Source: Eisenbergiella tayi
GTDB lineage: Bacteria; Bacillota; Clostridia; Lachnospirales; Lachnospiraceae
DNA: 64,000 nt
Assembly: GCF_001881565.1 (NCBI RefSeq)
Contig: NZ_MPDJ01000004.1
Span: 412,272 to 476,271, forward strand
Direction: 5' to 3'
A model generated the notes under the pieces. The model was not told the origin of the DNA, ran no database searches, and saw only the letters and a list, made by a program, of their open reading frames with translations. Positions 16,861-25,370 of this stretch are shown in pieces. The position numbers and the translations under genes are program-made. The stretch's first letter is position 1; each line of letters opens with the position of its first letter.

Positions 16861-17415
16861 TTATTTCTGTTTCTTTTTTAAAAGCGTTCCCTTCACATAG
16901 GCGAACGTCTTTTTTTCTCCCTGTTCCGCCAGCATGGTCAGCAGACGCAGAAGAAGCTTTCTTGTATTTTCATGCATAATGGGGATTTCCCTGGCCGACT
17001 GAAAATATAAAAGAGGATCCGCATCCGTATATATTTTCCCTTTATATACTTTGGAGGCGGCAATACGGTCCATCAGCATTTCCGCCACATACTTAACCGG
17101 CATCTCAATGGGGGCTATCCCCCCGGGCACTTCCTTTATGCTGTAATCGACCCAGTATTCATAATGATGCCTGTTTCTTCCTTTATGATGAAGCCAGGCG
17201 CTGGAATACCCTTTTTCTTCACGCTCCGCATTGTTAGGGCTTCTGTCTCCCTGAAAATATCTGGCTCCTACCAGGAATTCCGTTGGAGAATACTTTGACA
17301 GGTCATGGGTGAGTCCCTGTTTATACAGGCCGACTGCAAAGCAGCCCTTCATAACCAGATATTTATGGTAAGTAATTGTCTTAAAATGCTTCCATGCCTT
17401 CTTTCCTGTTGTCAC
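16861..17415 (-). CDS. DUF5662 family protein
   Basis: A 184-residue cytoplasmic protein. The conserved motifs LTHDLSKYSPTEF and WLHHKGRNRHHYEYW carry several histidines and acidic residues that may bind a metal. The family has no known function. It starts with GTG, and its first 4 bases overlap the stop codon of the GH13 gene (17412-17415), so it is co-translated with that enzyme. This suggests, but does not prove, a related metabolic role. Confidence 0.8.
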   Translation of the reverse strand: MTTGKKAWKHFKTITYHKYLVMKGCFAVGLYKQGLTHDLSKYSPTEFLVGARYFQGDRSPNNAEREEKGYSSAWLHHKGRNRHHYEYWVDYSIKEVPGGIAPIEMPVKYVAEMLMDRIAASKVYKGKIYTDADPLLYFQSAREIPIMHENTRKLLLRLLTMLAEQGEKKTFAYVKGTLLKKKQK

Positions 17416-19316
17416 TTCTTTTTCTGTCCTGCCTTCTGTTTTTCTTTGCCCGTTTTTTCTCTGCTTTCAAATATCTGTATGGAACGCCCTGCTACGGCGG
17501 CTGTCCTTCCGTTCTCTCCCTCTTCCTGTCTGTCTGAAACAGTATCCAGGACCTTGGCCCATTTCAGGTCGGGAGGAAGGGCGGGCAGAGCAAAATCGTG
17601 TTCTTCCCAATGCATATTATATGCAATATAAATGAAATTGTCATTGTTCTTTTTATCCACTTTAGCATAACAGCCGCAGTACATCAGACCCGCCTGACGG
17701 CTCAGGCCATCCGCATTCAGCTTCCAGGCTTCCTCTCCGTGCAGGGACAGATCCGGATAACCGCAGGCAATATAATCCATCATGGTCAGTTCATCCGGGC
17801 GATGGAGCACAGGATGTTTTTTCCGGAAAGCGACCGCCTCTTTCACAAAGGAGAAGAACTCCCGGTTCGTTTCCATAAGCTTCCAATTCAGCCAGCTCAC
17901 CGCGTTATCCTGGCAATAGGGATTGTTATTTCCCCCATGGCTGAACCCGAATTCATCGCCGCTGACTATCATAGGCGTTCCCTGTGCCGTAAGCAGAAGC
18001 AGCATGGCATTTTTCATTTGCTTCAGACGCAGCTCCAGAATGGATTTCTTTCTTGTCTTTCCCTCCGCTCCGCAGTTCCAGCTGACATTATAGGTTTCCC
18101 CGTCACGGTTTTCCTCGCCGTTGGCTTCATTATGCTTTCTGTCAAAAGACACCAGATCGGCCAGCGTAAAGCCGGAATAGTTCGTAATATAATTGATAAC
18201 GCCCGTCTGTTTGGGATTTTTCTTCCATAAATCAAGCATGGGCTGAAGGGAACCCTCGTCGCTTTTCAGGAAATGCCGGGCAGCGTACATAAAATCATCG
18301 TTATATACCGCCAGGTTTTTATATACGGGTATATCATTGTTATCATAGATTTCCCCGCAGGGAATATCCTCATAAAAAAGCTTGGTGTTCCCAAGCATGG
18401 GCTCCGTAGCGAGCAGAGCCGTCGGCATATGCATTCCGAGTAGGTGGAATCCATCCACATGGAAGGTAAAAACCCAGTATTTAATCACTTCCAGTATATA
18501 GGCCCGCTTCACATCCGCTGGAAAATAAAACTGCATGATGACCTCTATGCCATTTTGATGGGCATTCTTTACCATGTCCTTAAATTCTTCCGCCGGACAG
18601 TCCGAAGCGGAATATGACATCTTCGGAGCAAAGTAATAGCCTCTTTTATAACCCCAGTAATTAATCCGGGGAGGCTTGTCCTTCTCTTCAGGCAGATCCA
18701 TATAGTGATTCCTGGCCTCATCCATGCTTCTTTCCCGGCGCTCCTGCTTTTCCAGCTCCAGGAACTCATAGGAGGGCATCAGCTCCACTGCGGTAATCCC
18801 CAGCTCCTTCAGATACGGGAGCTTTTCCGTAATTCCCGCATAGGTCCCTCTGTGCTGCACACCGGAAGAAGAATGGCATGTAAAGCCTCTGGGATGAATC
18901 AGGTACAGAACGGTATCCGACAAAGGAGTCATCAGAGGAGCGTCATTCTCCCAGTCATAACAATGCCTGCACATACCGCCGCGAAGCCTAGGCTCCGCCT
19001 GCCTGCCCCAGCGTTCATTTCCGTATATCACCCCGGCATAGGGATCTGTAATAATATCCTCTCCGGCATAGAAATTATACTGGAATTGTACATCGGCAAG
19101 CCCTTCCAGCTGCATGCAGTAAATATTACCCACACGGTTCTTATCCGTAAAAGGAAGATGCAGCGGCTTACCTGCCGTATGCAGATATAAAAGCACACCG
19201 CATTCTTCTTTGGTGTGAAGCGCGGCGGCAAAATTTACTTTACCATCAGAGGTGAGGGATACACCCATAGGGTACGGTGTCCCAGGGAGAATTTTGAAAT
19301 TGTGTCTCGGTGTCAT
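17412..19316 (-). CDS. GH13 glycogen-debranching/pullulanase-like enzyme
   Basis: A 634-residue alpha-glucan-active enzyme. An N-terminal beta-sandwich (CBM48-like, about residues 10-95) is followed by a GH13 barrel with AYLKELGITAVELMPSYEF, the nucleophile region FHVDGFHLLG and SGDEFGFSHGGNNNPYCQDNAVSWLNW, which is typical of isoamylase/GlgX proteins. The usual HD pair is hard to place in the C-terminal conserved region, so the exact activity is uncertain. There is no signal peptide, which fits intracellular glycogen turnover. AGGAGATAATCCATAT precedes the ATG. Confidence 0.82.
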   Translation of the reverse strand: MTPRHNFKILPGTPYPMGVSLTSDGKVNFAAALHTKEECGVLLYLHTAGKPLHLPFTDKNRVGNIYCMQLEGLADVQFQYNFYAGEDIITDPYAGVIYGNERWGRQAEPRLRGGMCRHCYDWENDAPLMTPLSDTVLYLIHPRGFTCHSSSGVQHRGTYAGITEKLPYLKELGITAVELMPSYEFLELEKQERRERSMDEARNHYMDLPEEKDKPPRINYWGYKRGYYFAPKMSYSASDCPAEEFKDMVKNAHQNGIEVIMQFYFPADVKRAYILEVIKYWVFTFHVDGFHLLGMHMPTALLATEPMLGNTKLFYEDIPCGEIYDNNDIPVYKNLAVYNDDFMYAARHFLKSDEGSLQPMLDLWKKNPKQTGVINYITNYSGFTLADLVSFDRKHNEANGEENRDGETYNVSWNCGAEGKTRKKSILELRLKQMKNAMLLLLTAQGTPMIVSGDEFGFSHGGNNNPYCQDNAVSWLNWKLMETNREFFSFVKEAVAFRKKHPVLHRPDELTMMDYIACGYPDLSLHGEEAWKLNADGLSRQAGLMYCGCYAKVDKKNNDNFIYIAYNMHWEEHDFALPALPPDLKWAKVLDTVSDRQEEGENGRTAAVAGRSIQIFESREKTGKEKQKAGQKKK

Positions 19317-19403
19317 ATATGGATTATCTCCTGTTTCTATTCTGCAGACTCAGGCGGCAGACCGCCGTCTGAACACGGAAATACCGACCTGCTCATTGCG
19401 TAC

Positions 19404-19432
19404 ATTATACCACACCTTACCTTCTCTTACCA
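19404..19432 (-). promoter_or_regulatory. Possible promoter of the GH13 gene
   Basis: TATAAT on the minus strand (19404-19409) lies about 90 bases upstream of the GH13 start. The hexamer 17 bases away (TGGTAA) is a poor -35 box. The promoter lies outside the palindromic element. Confidence 0.4.
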
Positions 19433-19440
19433 GTTTATCT

Positions 19441-19750
19441 TGCATCCAGGGTATGGATAAAAAACATCTCCGCCGCCCCTGCCCTGCCTCCATCCGCCCT
19501 GCCGCCCCTGATGTCCTCCCTGTGCGGCCGCCGCCCTGCAAGGATTCCTGTAAGGGGTGTTATAAACACGCCGGTCCTTAGGCTGCGTCTTTTGCAGCCT
19601 TAGTACCGCTGCGTGATTATCCAAGCGAAAGCGTCCCCTGTAAGGAACCTTGCAGGGCGGCGGCCGCACAGGGAGGACATCAGGGGCGGCAGGACGGATG
19701 GAGGCAGGGCAGGGGCGGCGGAGATGTTTTTTATCCATACCCTTGCATCC
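19441..19750 (+). repeat. Core-plus-palindrome element, copy at 19.4 kb, with 7-bp direct repeats
   Basis: The unit 19448-19743 has two inverted arms (19448-19543 and 19648-19743, 96 bp each) that match except at one position (C19497 against A19694). Between them lies a 104-base core (19544-19647). Directly outside the arms are identical 7-mers TGCATCC at 19441-19447 and 19744-19750, which look like a target-site duplication. The core aligns to the copy at 23.6 kb with 8 substitutions, while most of the arm sequence does not. Apparent coding frames in the arms mirror each other and are not genes. Confidence 0.9.
19544..19647 (+). ncRNA. Structured conserved core of the palindrome element (copy A)
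   Basis: Predicted pairings: TTCC/GGAA and GGGG/CCCC at the ends, separated by a symmetric TGTAA/TGTAA internal loop; GGTGT/ACGCC hairpin; CTTAGGCTG/CAGCCTTAG hairpin with one T-T mismatch; and a GC-GAAA-GC tetraloop near 19624-19631. No open frame is conserved. Whether it is transcribed is unknown. Confidence 0.5.
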
Positions 19751-19771
19751 GGGACAAACATCGGTTAGAAT
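19743..19771 (+). promoter_or_regulatory. Promoter of the DUF1292 gene at the element edge
   Basis: A -35 box TTGCAT (19743-19748) and a -10 box TAGAAT (19766-19771) are 17 bases apart. The -35 box overlaps the last base of the palindrome and the flanking TGCATCC repeat, so the element abuts the promoter of the downstream gene. Confidence 0.55.
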
Positions 19772-19808
19772 GAATATGCTGCTGATAATTTATAATGGAG
19801 GATTTTTC

Positions 19809-20150
19809 ATGAGCGAGGATAACCTTAATAGGCCTTCAGGTGAACCTGAAGAAGAGATGAGCGTAGAGCTTGAGCTCGAAGACGGCACTCTCGTAAACTG
19901 TGCGGTCATCACAATTCTTGATGTAGCAGAGAAAAGCTATATCGTACTGCTTCCGCTGAATGAAAACGGTCAGAATGAAGACGGAGAAGTTTGGTTCTAC
20001 GGTTATTCTGAAAAGGAAGATGATCCCAATGCAGAACCTGAACTGCGTTTCATTGAGGATGACGATGAGTATGAAATGGTTGCTGATGCATTCGACGAAT
20101 ATCTGGACAGTTGTGAGTTTGATGAATTGATTGAGCCTGAAAATGAATAG
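19809..20150 (+). CDS. DUF1292 domain protein (YrzB-like)
   Basis: A 113-residue, very acidic cytoplasmic protein. The core, about residues 20-85, matches the DUF1292 pattern (VELELEDGTLVNCAVITILDV ... YIVLLPL ... VWFYGYSE). These small Firmicutes proteins have no firmly known biochemical role. The ATG at 19809 is set by GGAGG at 19797-19801; an upstream open frame extends into the palindrome arm and is artefactual. It ends 8 bases before the convergent helicase gene. Confidence 0.85.
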   Translation: MSEDNLNRPSGEPEEEMSVELELEDGTLVNCAVITILDVAEKSYIVLLPLNENGQNEDGEVWFYGYSEKEDDPNAEPELRFIEDDDEYEMVADAFDEYLDSCEFDELIEPENE

Positions 20151-20158
20151 GCCGGCAT

Positions 20159-22066
20159 TTATCTGCCAAGCTCAGTAAGGAACCGGGAGAGAAATCCCGG
20201 TTCTTCTTTTGTTCCGGCCACATAGGATATGGTAAGCCTGCGGCGTGCCCGGGTCATGGCAACATAAAGCATACGCCTTTCCTCTTCCACCGCCTCTCCC
20301 TTCATGCTTTTTTTATGGGGGATTATCCCTTCATTGCAGTCGGGAATATAAACGGTATTAAATTCCAGTCCTTTGGAGGCATGCATGGTGAGAATATATA
20401 CCCCGTCCCCATCCTCCTTATTCTTTTCCGCCTTCTCCAGCTCTCTTTCACAGGCAAGGATATGGTCTTTAAGCTCCTCCGGACAGCAGAATTTTTTCAT
20501 CTGCTGCTGCATCCATTCCGCTTCCTTCAGGAGCGTGCCCCGTTCCTTTCCCTCTTCCGCTTCCTGTTTTCTCAGGAATTCATCATAGCCCATTCCTTTT
20601 CGTATATAATTGACCGCCGCGTACAGATCCATTTTCTTTATGCTCTCCGTATCCAGCTGGAACCGCCGCAGGATATCTTTCATATAGGGCTTTTCCCGAT
20701 AAAAGAAAAGAAGTTCACCAAAATCCACCCTCTCCCTCACAGCGGCCTTCCGGCTGATATAACGCAGGGGCTTATTCATAATCCTGTAAAAGTCCTTTCT
20801 GTACTGCCCTCCCATGGCAAATTCCAGATAAGCCAGAATATCCTGGGGTATCTTCTGCCTGTAAGGATTTTTGATTTTTTCTCTCATCCGGAATGGAATC
20901 CCTTTTTCGGCCAGTTTGGCGGCCATCGCGCCGGCATCCTGATTCGTCCGGTAAATGATGGCCGTTTCCCCCGGCTTTTCCCCGGTCATAGCCATTCTCT
21001 CCGCTATTTCTTTCGCTATCTCTTCATTTTCTTCTTCCCTTGTAACAAAGCCCCGGAAGATAACCGGCTGCCCTTCCCGGACCGCAGCCACAGCCTTTTT
21101 GGCATACCGGTTCTTATTGGCGGAAATGAGCCGTCCCGCGCTTCTGATAATTTCAGGCGTGCTGCGATAGTTCATTTCCAGCTGTACCTTACCCGCATCC
21201 GGGTAGTCCTTCAGAAACCCCAGCATAATTTCCGGCCTGGCTCCCCGGAAGGCATAGATGGACTGATCGTCGTCTCCCACGATAAACAGGTTGTTTTCCG
21301 GCAGGGCCAGAAGACGCAGCACATCGTATTGGACAGGGTTGATATCCTGAAATTCATCCACCAGGATATACTTAAACTTTTCCTGCCAGCTTTTGCAGAT
21401 ATCAGGCCTGTCGGTGAGAAGCTTATGGCACTTGAGCACCATATCATCGAAATCCAGCTTTCCTCTCCGCTTCAGTTCTTCCTCGTAGGCATTGAAAATT
21501 GCGGGAAACCCTTCCTGCTGCAGCTCTCCTGTGTTTTCCTGACGGCACCCATTATTTTTAAACCGGCTGATTTCAGCCAGCAGGTTATCTATATTTTCAT
21601 CTGCCGCCAGGGGATCCATGGATATATCCATGGAAGTTGAGATTTTCGCGGAAACAAGGCCTGCCGGCGGATAAGTACAGGAGGGACAGGATAATATGGT
21701 TTTCAGGATTTCTTTCTTTTCATAATCGGAAATAATATTACCGGAATGGTAATGATAAGAGGTTTTAAGAATGTGATAATAGACGGCATGGAAGGTCCCG
21801 AAATTTACGGGATAATGCTTCCCATCCGTATTTGCAGAAAAACGTTCCTTCATCTCCTTTGCCGCGGCTTTGGTAAAGGTTATTACAAGGATGGAGGATG
21901 GATCCACTCCCCTGTTTTCCACGAGATGCAGAATTCTCCGGATAATGACGAAGGTTTTTCCGGAACCGGGCCCTGCAAGAACAAGCAGGGGCCCGCTTCC
22001 GTGCCGGATCGCTTCCCATTGGCCGCGATTGGCTCCATTACTTTCCGTAAGGTTATGCACAGGCAC
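20159..22066 (-). CDS. UvrD/PcrA-family ATP-dependent DNA helicase
   Basis: Superfamily 1A helicase (635 aa) that unwinds DNA 3' to 5' during repair or replication-fork processing. Motifs in order: Walker A AGPGSGKT (about 31-38), motif II DEFQDINPVQYD, motif III GDDDQSIYAFRGA, motif IV QLEMNYRSTPEII, motif V ILTMHASKGLEFNTVYIP and motif VI RRMLYVAMTRARRRL. It is about 100 residues shorter than typical PcrA/UvrD and lacks their C-terminal extension. The start is probably GTG at 22066, overlapping the gltX end by 14 bases. Confidence 0.88.
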   Translation of the reverse strand: MPVHNLTESNGANRGQWEAIRHGSGPLLVLAGPGSGKTFVIIRRILHLVENRGVDPSSILVITFTKAAAKEMKERFSANTDGKHYPVNFGTFHAVYYHILKTSYHYHSGNIISDYEKKEILKTILSCPSCTYPPAGLVSAKISTSMDISMDPLAADENIDNLLAEISRFKNNGCRQENTGELQQEGFPAIFNAYEEELKRRGKLDFDDMVLKCHKLLTDRPDICKSWQEKFKYILVDEFQDINPVQYDVLRLLALPENNLFIVGDDDQSIYAFRGARPEIMLGFLKDYPDAGKVQLEMNYRSTPEIIRSAGRLISANKNRYAKKAVAAVREGQPVIFRGFVTREEENEEIAKEIAERMAMTGEKPGETAIIYRTNQDAGAMAAKLAEKGIPFRMREKIKNPYRQKIPQDILAYLEFAMGGQYRKDFYRIMNKPLRYISRKAAVRERVDFGELLFFYREKPYMKDILRRFQLDTESIKKMDLYAAVNYIRKGMGYDEFLRKQEAEEGKERGTLLKEAEWMQQQMKKFCCPEELKDHILACERELEKAEKNKEDGDGVYILTMHASKGLEFNTVYIPDCNEGIIPHKKSMKGEAVEEERRMLYVAMTRARRRLTISYVAGTKEEPGFLSRFLTELGR

Positions 22067-23513
22067 TTTTCAGCATCTCAATTGCCACGCGGATGCGCGC
22101 AAGAGATTCCTCTTTACCCAGAACAGACATAATTTCCGTAGCTCCTGCGGGCGTCATCTGCTTTCCGGAAACCGCAGTACGGACCGGCCACATTACGTAA
22201 CCGTTTTTACATCCCTTTTTCTCCACATAAGACACCAGTGTCTGATACAGCGCATCATTGCTGTAATCCTCCTGGGCCTCCAGAAGAGGAAGCAGCTCAG
22301 TCAGCACCTCCAGAGAGCTTTCACTGTTGGTCTTCATCTTCTTATGGGTATACATTGCCACATCATATTCCGGCAGCTTCGCGAAGAAATCCACCAGCTC
22401 CTCAATGTCCGGAAATACTTCAATTCTGGTCTTCACCATTTCCGCAATGGCCTTGTGATCCAGATTTCCGGGAAGCGCTTTTTTCAGGTAAGGCTCGGCC
22501 ATCCCGTAAAACCTGTCAAAATCCATGGCCTTAATGTATTCCCCATTCATCCATTTCAGCTTTGTATAGTCAAAAACTGCGGGAGACTTGGACATATGAC
22601 GATAATCGAATTCCCGGGTAAGCTCCTCCAGAGAAAAGATCTCTTCATTATTTTCCGGGCTCCAGCCAAGAAGCGCTACAAAATTCACAATCGCCTCCGT
22701 CAGAAAGCCCTGTTCCACCAAATCCTCATAGGAGGAATGGCCGCAGCGTTTGGAAAGCTTATGATGCTCCTCATCCGTAATCAGCGGACAGTGCACATAT
22801 ACAGGCACCTCCCACCCAAACGCTTCATAAAGCCTGTTATATTTGGGAGAGGAGGAAAGGTACTCGTTTCCTCTCACCACGTGGGTGATGCCCATAAGAT
22901 GATCATCCACAACGTTGGCAAAATTATAGGTGGGATATCCGTCGGATTTGATGAGGATCATGTCATCCAGCTCCGCATTGTCCACGGTGATGTCCCCGTA
23001 AATTTCATCATGGAAGGTTGTGGTTCCCTCGGTGGGGTTATTCTGGCGGATAACATAGGGCACACCCGCCGCCAGCTTTTCTTCCACTTCCTCACGGGTC
23101 AGGCTGAGACAATGCTTATCATATATATTGATCTCTTTCCCTGCCACCGTCCGGGTCAGAGTAGCCAATCTCTCTTTATCACAGAAGCAGTAATAAGCCT
23201 CTCCTTTTTCCACCAGCTTCCTGGCATATTCGAGATAAATTCCCTGCGCCTGGCGCTCACTCTGGACGTAAGGGCCGACACCGCCGTCCTTATCCGGGCC
23301 TTCATCATGCTTAAGGCCTGTTTTTTCCAGTGTCCTGTAAATGATCTCCACGGCCCCCTCCACGAAACGTTCCTGATCCGTGTCCTCAATCCGAAGAATG
23401 AAATCTCCGCCTTCATGCTTGGCAATCAAATAGGCGTATAAAGCAGTACGCAGATTTCCCACATGCATACGTCCTGTGGGGCTTGGTGCAAAACGGGTTC
23501 TTATTTTAGTCAC
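22053..23513 (-). CDS. gltX: Glutamyl-tRNA synthetase
   Basis: Charges tRNA-Glu (486 aa, class I enzyme, usual length). The HIGH-type motif reads HVGN at about residues 17-20 after RFAPSPTGRM, and the KMSKS motif reads KLSKR. The start is GTG at 23513 with AAGGAT upstream; no better ATG exists. The palindromic element ends only 30 bases upstream of the start, so any promoter must lie inside or beyond it, or the gene is read through from the hydrogenase gene. Confidence 0.95.
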   Translation of the reverse strand: MTKIRTRFAPSPTGRMHVGNLRTALYAYLIAKHEGGDFILRIEDTDQERFVEGAVEIIYRTLEKTGLKHDEGPDKDGGVGPYVQSERQAQGIYLEYARKLVEKGEAYYCFCDKERLATLTRTVAGKEINIYDKHCLSLTREEVEEKLAAGVPYVIRQNNPTEGTTTFHDEIYGDITVDNAELDDMILIKSDGYPTYNFANVVDDHLMGITHVVRGNEYLSSSPKYNRLYEAFGWEVPVYVHCPLITDEEHHKLSKRCGHSSYEDLVEQGFLTEAIVNFVALLGWSPENNEEIFSLEELTREFDYRHMSKSPAVFDYTKLKWMNGEYIKAMDFDRFYGMAEPYLKKALPGNLDHKAIAEMVKTRIEVFPDIEELVDFFAKLPEYDVAMYTHKKMKTNSESSLEVLTELLPLLEAQEDYSNDALYQTLVSYVEKKGCKNGYVMWPVRTAVSGKQMTPAGATEIMSVLGKEESLARIRVAIEMLKSACA

Positions 23514-23543
23514 TTGTCTTATCCTTCGCTTTCCTTATTATTT

Positions 23544-23825
23544 TAATTGTCCAGAAGCCCCTCCCCGCCAGAGGAGAACGCGTCTCCGGATGCGGCCGCC
23601 CTTTGCCCTGCCGCATCCCCGGCCATACAGAGGATCCTGTAAGGGGCGTTATAAACACGCCGATCCTTAGGCTGTGTCCTTTGCAGCCTTAGTACCGCTG
23701 CGTGGTTATCCGAGCGGAAGCGTCCCCTCTAAGGACCTCTGTATGGCCGGGGATGCGGCAGGGCAAAGGGCGGCCGCATCCGGAGACGCGTTCTCCTCTG
23801 GCGGGGAGGGGCTTCTGGACAATTA
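23544..23825 (+). repeat. Core-plus-palindrome element, copy at 23.6 kb
   Basis: Two 90-bp arms (23544-23633 and 23736-23825) are exact reverse complements. They enclose a 102-base core (23634-23735) that matches the 19.4 kb core apart from 8 substitutions and end differences. The arm sequence is largely unlike that of the other copies, apart from a shared GCGGCCGCC motif. No clear target-site duplication is visible. It lies between the hydrogenase stop codon and gltX. Its very stable hairpin could terminate or attenuate transcription. Confidence 0.9.
23634..23735 (+). ncRNA. Structured conserved core of the palindrome element (copy B)
   Basis: Same predicted folds as copy A. The first hairpin pair changes from a T-G wobble to C-G (GGCGT/ACGCC), and the tetraloop is GGAA instead of GAAA while its GC/GC closing pairs are kept. 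These changes preserve structure, which favours a folded RNA or single-stranded DNA role. Confidence 0.5.
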
Positions 23826-23835
23826 CATTTTTTAC

Positions 23836-25350
23836 TCATTTTTTCATTAGTGCTTTTTCTTCTTCCGCCGCGGAAATATCAGGTATTTTCTTCTCCGCCG
23901 CTGTCTTGAAGGCATTTACTTCTTTCATTGCCTGGGGAATTGCAATATTGGTTCCTGCGCCTGCAATACAGCCTCCCGGACACGCCATACCCTCTATCAG
24001 ACAGCCGTTTTTCTTCCCTGCCTTCGCCAGCATCAGCATTTTCCGGCATTCGGCCAGGCTTTCCGCATGTTCTATATTCACATCCACATCCGGATAATAT
24101 TCCCGGATACAGGCTTCAATGGCACTGGCAACGCCTCCTGCCACGCCGTAGCCGCGGCCCGCCCCTGTGGCATCCTCCAGCTTATCTTCCGCCTGAATCC
24201 CTTTCAGTTCAATCCCCCTGGCATCAAACATGCCCGCCAGTTCTTCAAAGGTGATGACAAAATCCACATCCGAGCGCACACTCTTTCTGGATGCCTCCAG
24301 CTTCTTGGATGCACAGGGCCCTATGAACACCACGGAAGCGTCCGGATGCTCCGCTTTGATCTTGCGCGCGGTAGCCACCATGGGGGTAAGGGCATTGGAA
24401 ATATTGTCAATGGTTTCAGGAAAGAACTTCTTTGCCAGCATGGACCAGGACGGACAGCAGGACGTGAGCAGAAAGGGAAGCTCCCCTGTCGCCACCGCAT
24501 GGACATAATGCTCCGCTTCCGCAGCGGCTCCGATATCCGCTCCGATGGCGGTCTCATATACATCCGCAAAGCCCAGCTGCTTTAATGCTGTCTTAATCAT
24601 ATCCGGCGTCACCCCCGGCCCGAACTGCCCCACAAAGGCAGGCGCTACCTGGGCGATGATTTTCCTTCCGGACTGGATAGCCCGGATGAGCTGGAAGATC
24701 TGGGATTTATCCGCTATGGCTCCGAACGGGCAGTTTACCATACACTGTCCGCAGGAAACGCACTTTTCTTCATTTATGACCGCACGGCCCTGTTCATCAC
24801 TCTCAATCGCACCCACACCGCAGGCCAGGGCACAGGGGCGCACCTGATGGCTGATCGCGTCGTAAGGGCAGATAGCCTTGCATTTACCGCACCGGATACA
24901 TTTTTCCGGATCAATATGGGACTTCCCGTTCACCATAGAGACCGCTTCCTTGGGGCATACCTCCTGGCAGGGATGAGCCATACAGCCCCTGCATTTGTCC
25001 GTAACCACGTAGCGGTTCACCGGACAGGCATTGCATGCAGACGGGATCACCTGTACCAGCGGCGGTTCATAATATTTCTGATCGATATTACTCTCGTCCA
25101 GCCCCTGGGTCAGATGGACCGGCACATTCTCCGGCCGGAGGGAAAGTCCCATGGCCATACGGATGCGTTCCGTTACCACCGCCCTCTCTCTGTAAATACT
25201 GTCCCTGTAAGCCGGGGCTTCCGCTCCTACTATTTTATAAGGCAGGGCTTCCACATCATCCTTCAGATTTTCCGAAGTATATGCCAGATTGGCTATTTCC
25301 TTAAAAACACGCCTGCGGATTTGCCTTACCTGAGTGTCAATTCCTCTCAC
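23836..25350 (-). CDS. [FeFe]-hydrogenase, group B type
   Basis: A 504-residue iron-sulfur enzyme of anaerobic hydrogen metabolism. The N-terminal third carries ferredoxin-like clusters (CRGCMAHPCQEVCP, CIRCGKCKAICPYDAI, CVSCGQCMVNCPFGAI). The H-cluster motifs are TSCCPSW, FIGPCASKK and EGMACPGGC, close to but distinct from the classical group A forms. It starts with GTG at 25350 behind GGAGGACGCAG. No electron-bifurcating partner subunits or hydE/F/G maturases lie in the window, so its electron donor is unknown; ferredoxin is likely. Confidence 0.9.
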   Translation of the reverse strand: MRGIDTQVRQIRRRVFKEIANLAYTSENLKDDVEALPYKIVGAEAPAYRDSIYRERAVVTERIRMAMGLSLRPENVPVHLTQGLDESNIDQKYYEPPLVQVIPSACNACPVNRYVVTDKCRGCMAHPCQEVCPKEAVSMVNGKSHIDPEKCIRCGKCKAICPYDAISHQVRPCALACGVGAIESDEQGRAVINEEKCVSCGQCMVNCPFGAIADKSQIFQLIRAIQSGRKIIAQVAPAFVGQFGPGVTPDMIKTALKQLGFADVYETAIGADIGAAAEAEHYVHAVATGELPFLLTSCCPSWSMLAKKFFPETIDNISNALTPMVATARKIKAEHPDASVVFIGPCASKKLEASRKSVRSDVDFVITFEELAGMFDARGIELKGIQAEDKLEDATGAGRGYGVAGGVASAIEACIREYYPDVDVNIEHAESLAECRKMLMLAKAGKKNGCLIEGMACPGGCIAGAGTNIAIPQAMKEVNAFKTAAEKKIPDISAAEEEKALMKK

Positions 25351-25370
25351 CTGCGTCCTCCATTCCTGTA

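Noticed and set aside
19427..19738. Proline-rich frames in the 19.4 kb palindrome, on both strands
   Set aside because: The same peptide appears on both strands because the arms are inverted copies. There is no ribosome site and the core lacks a conserved frame.
20315..21640. A 441-codon plus-strand frame opposite the helicase gene
   Set aside because: Antisense shadow of the UvrD-type gene with no family features.
23544..23825. Ordinary Rho-independent terminator of the hydrogenase gene
   Set aside because: The palindrome is far longer than a terminator, encloses a conserved core found elsewhere and has no T tract at its end, though it might still stop transcription.
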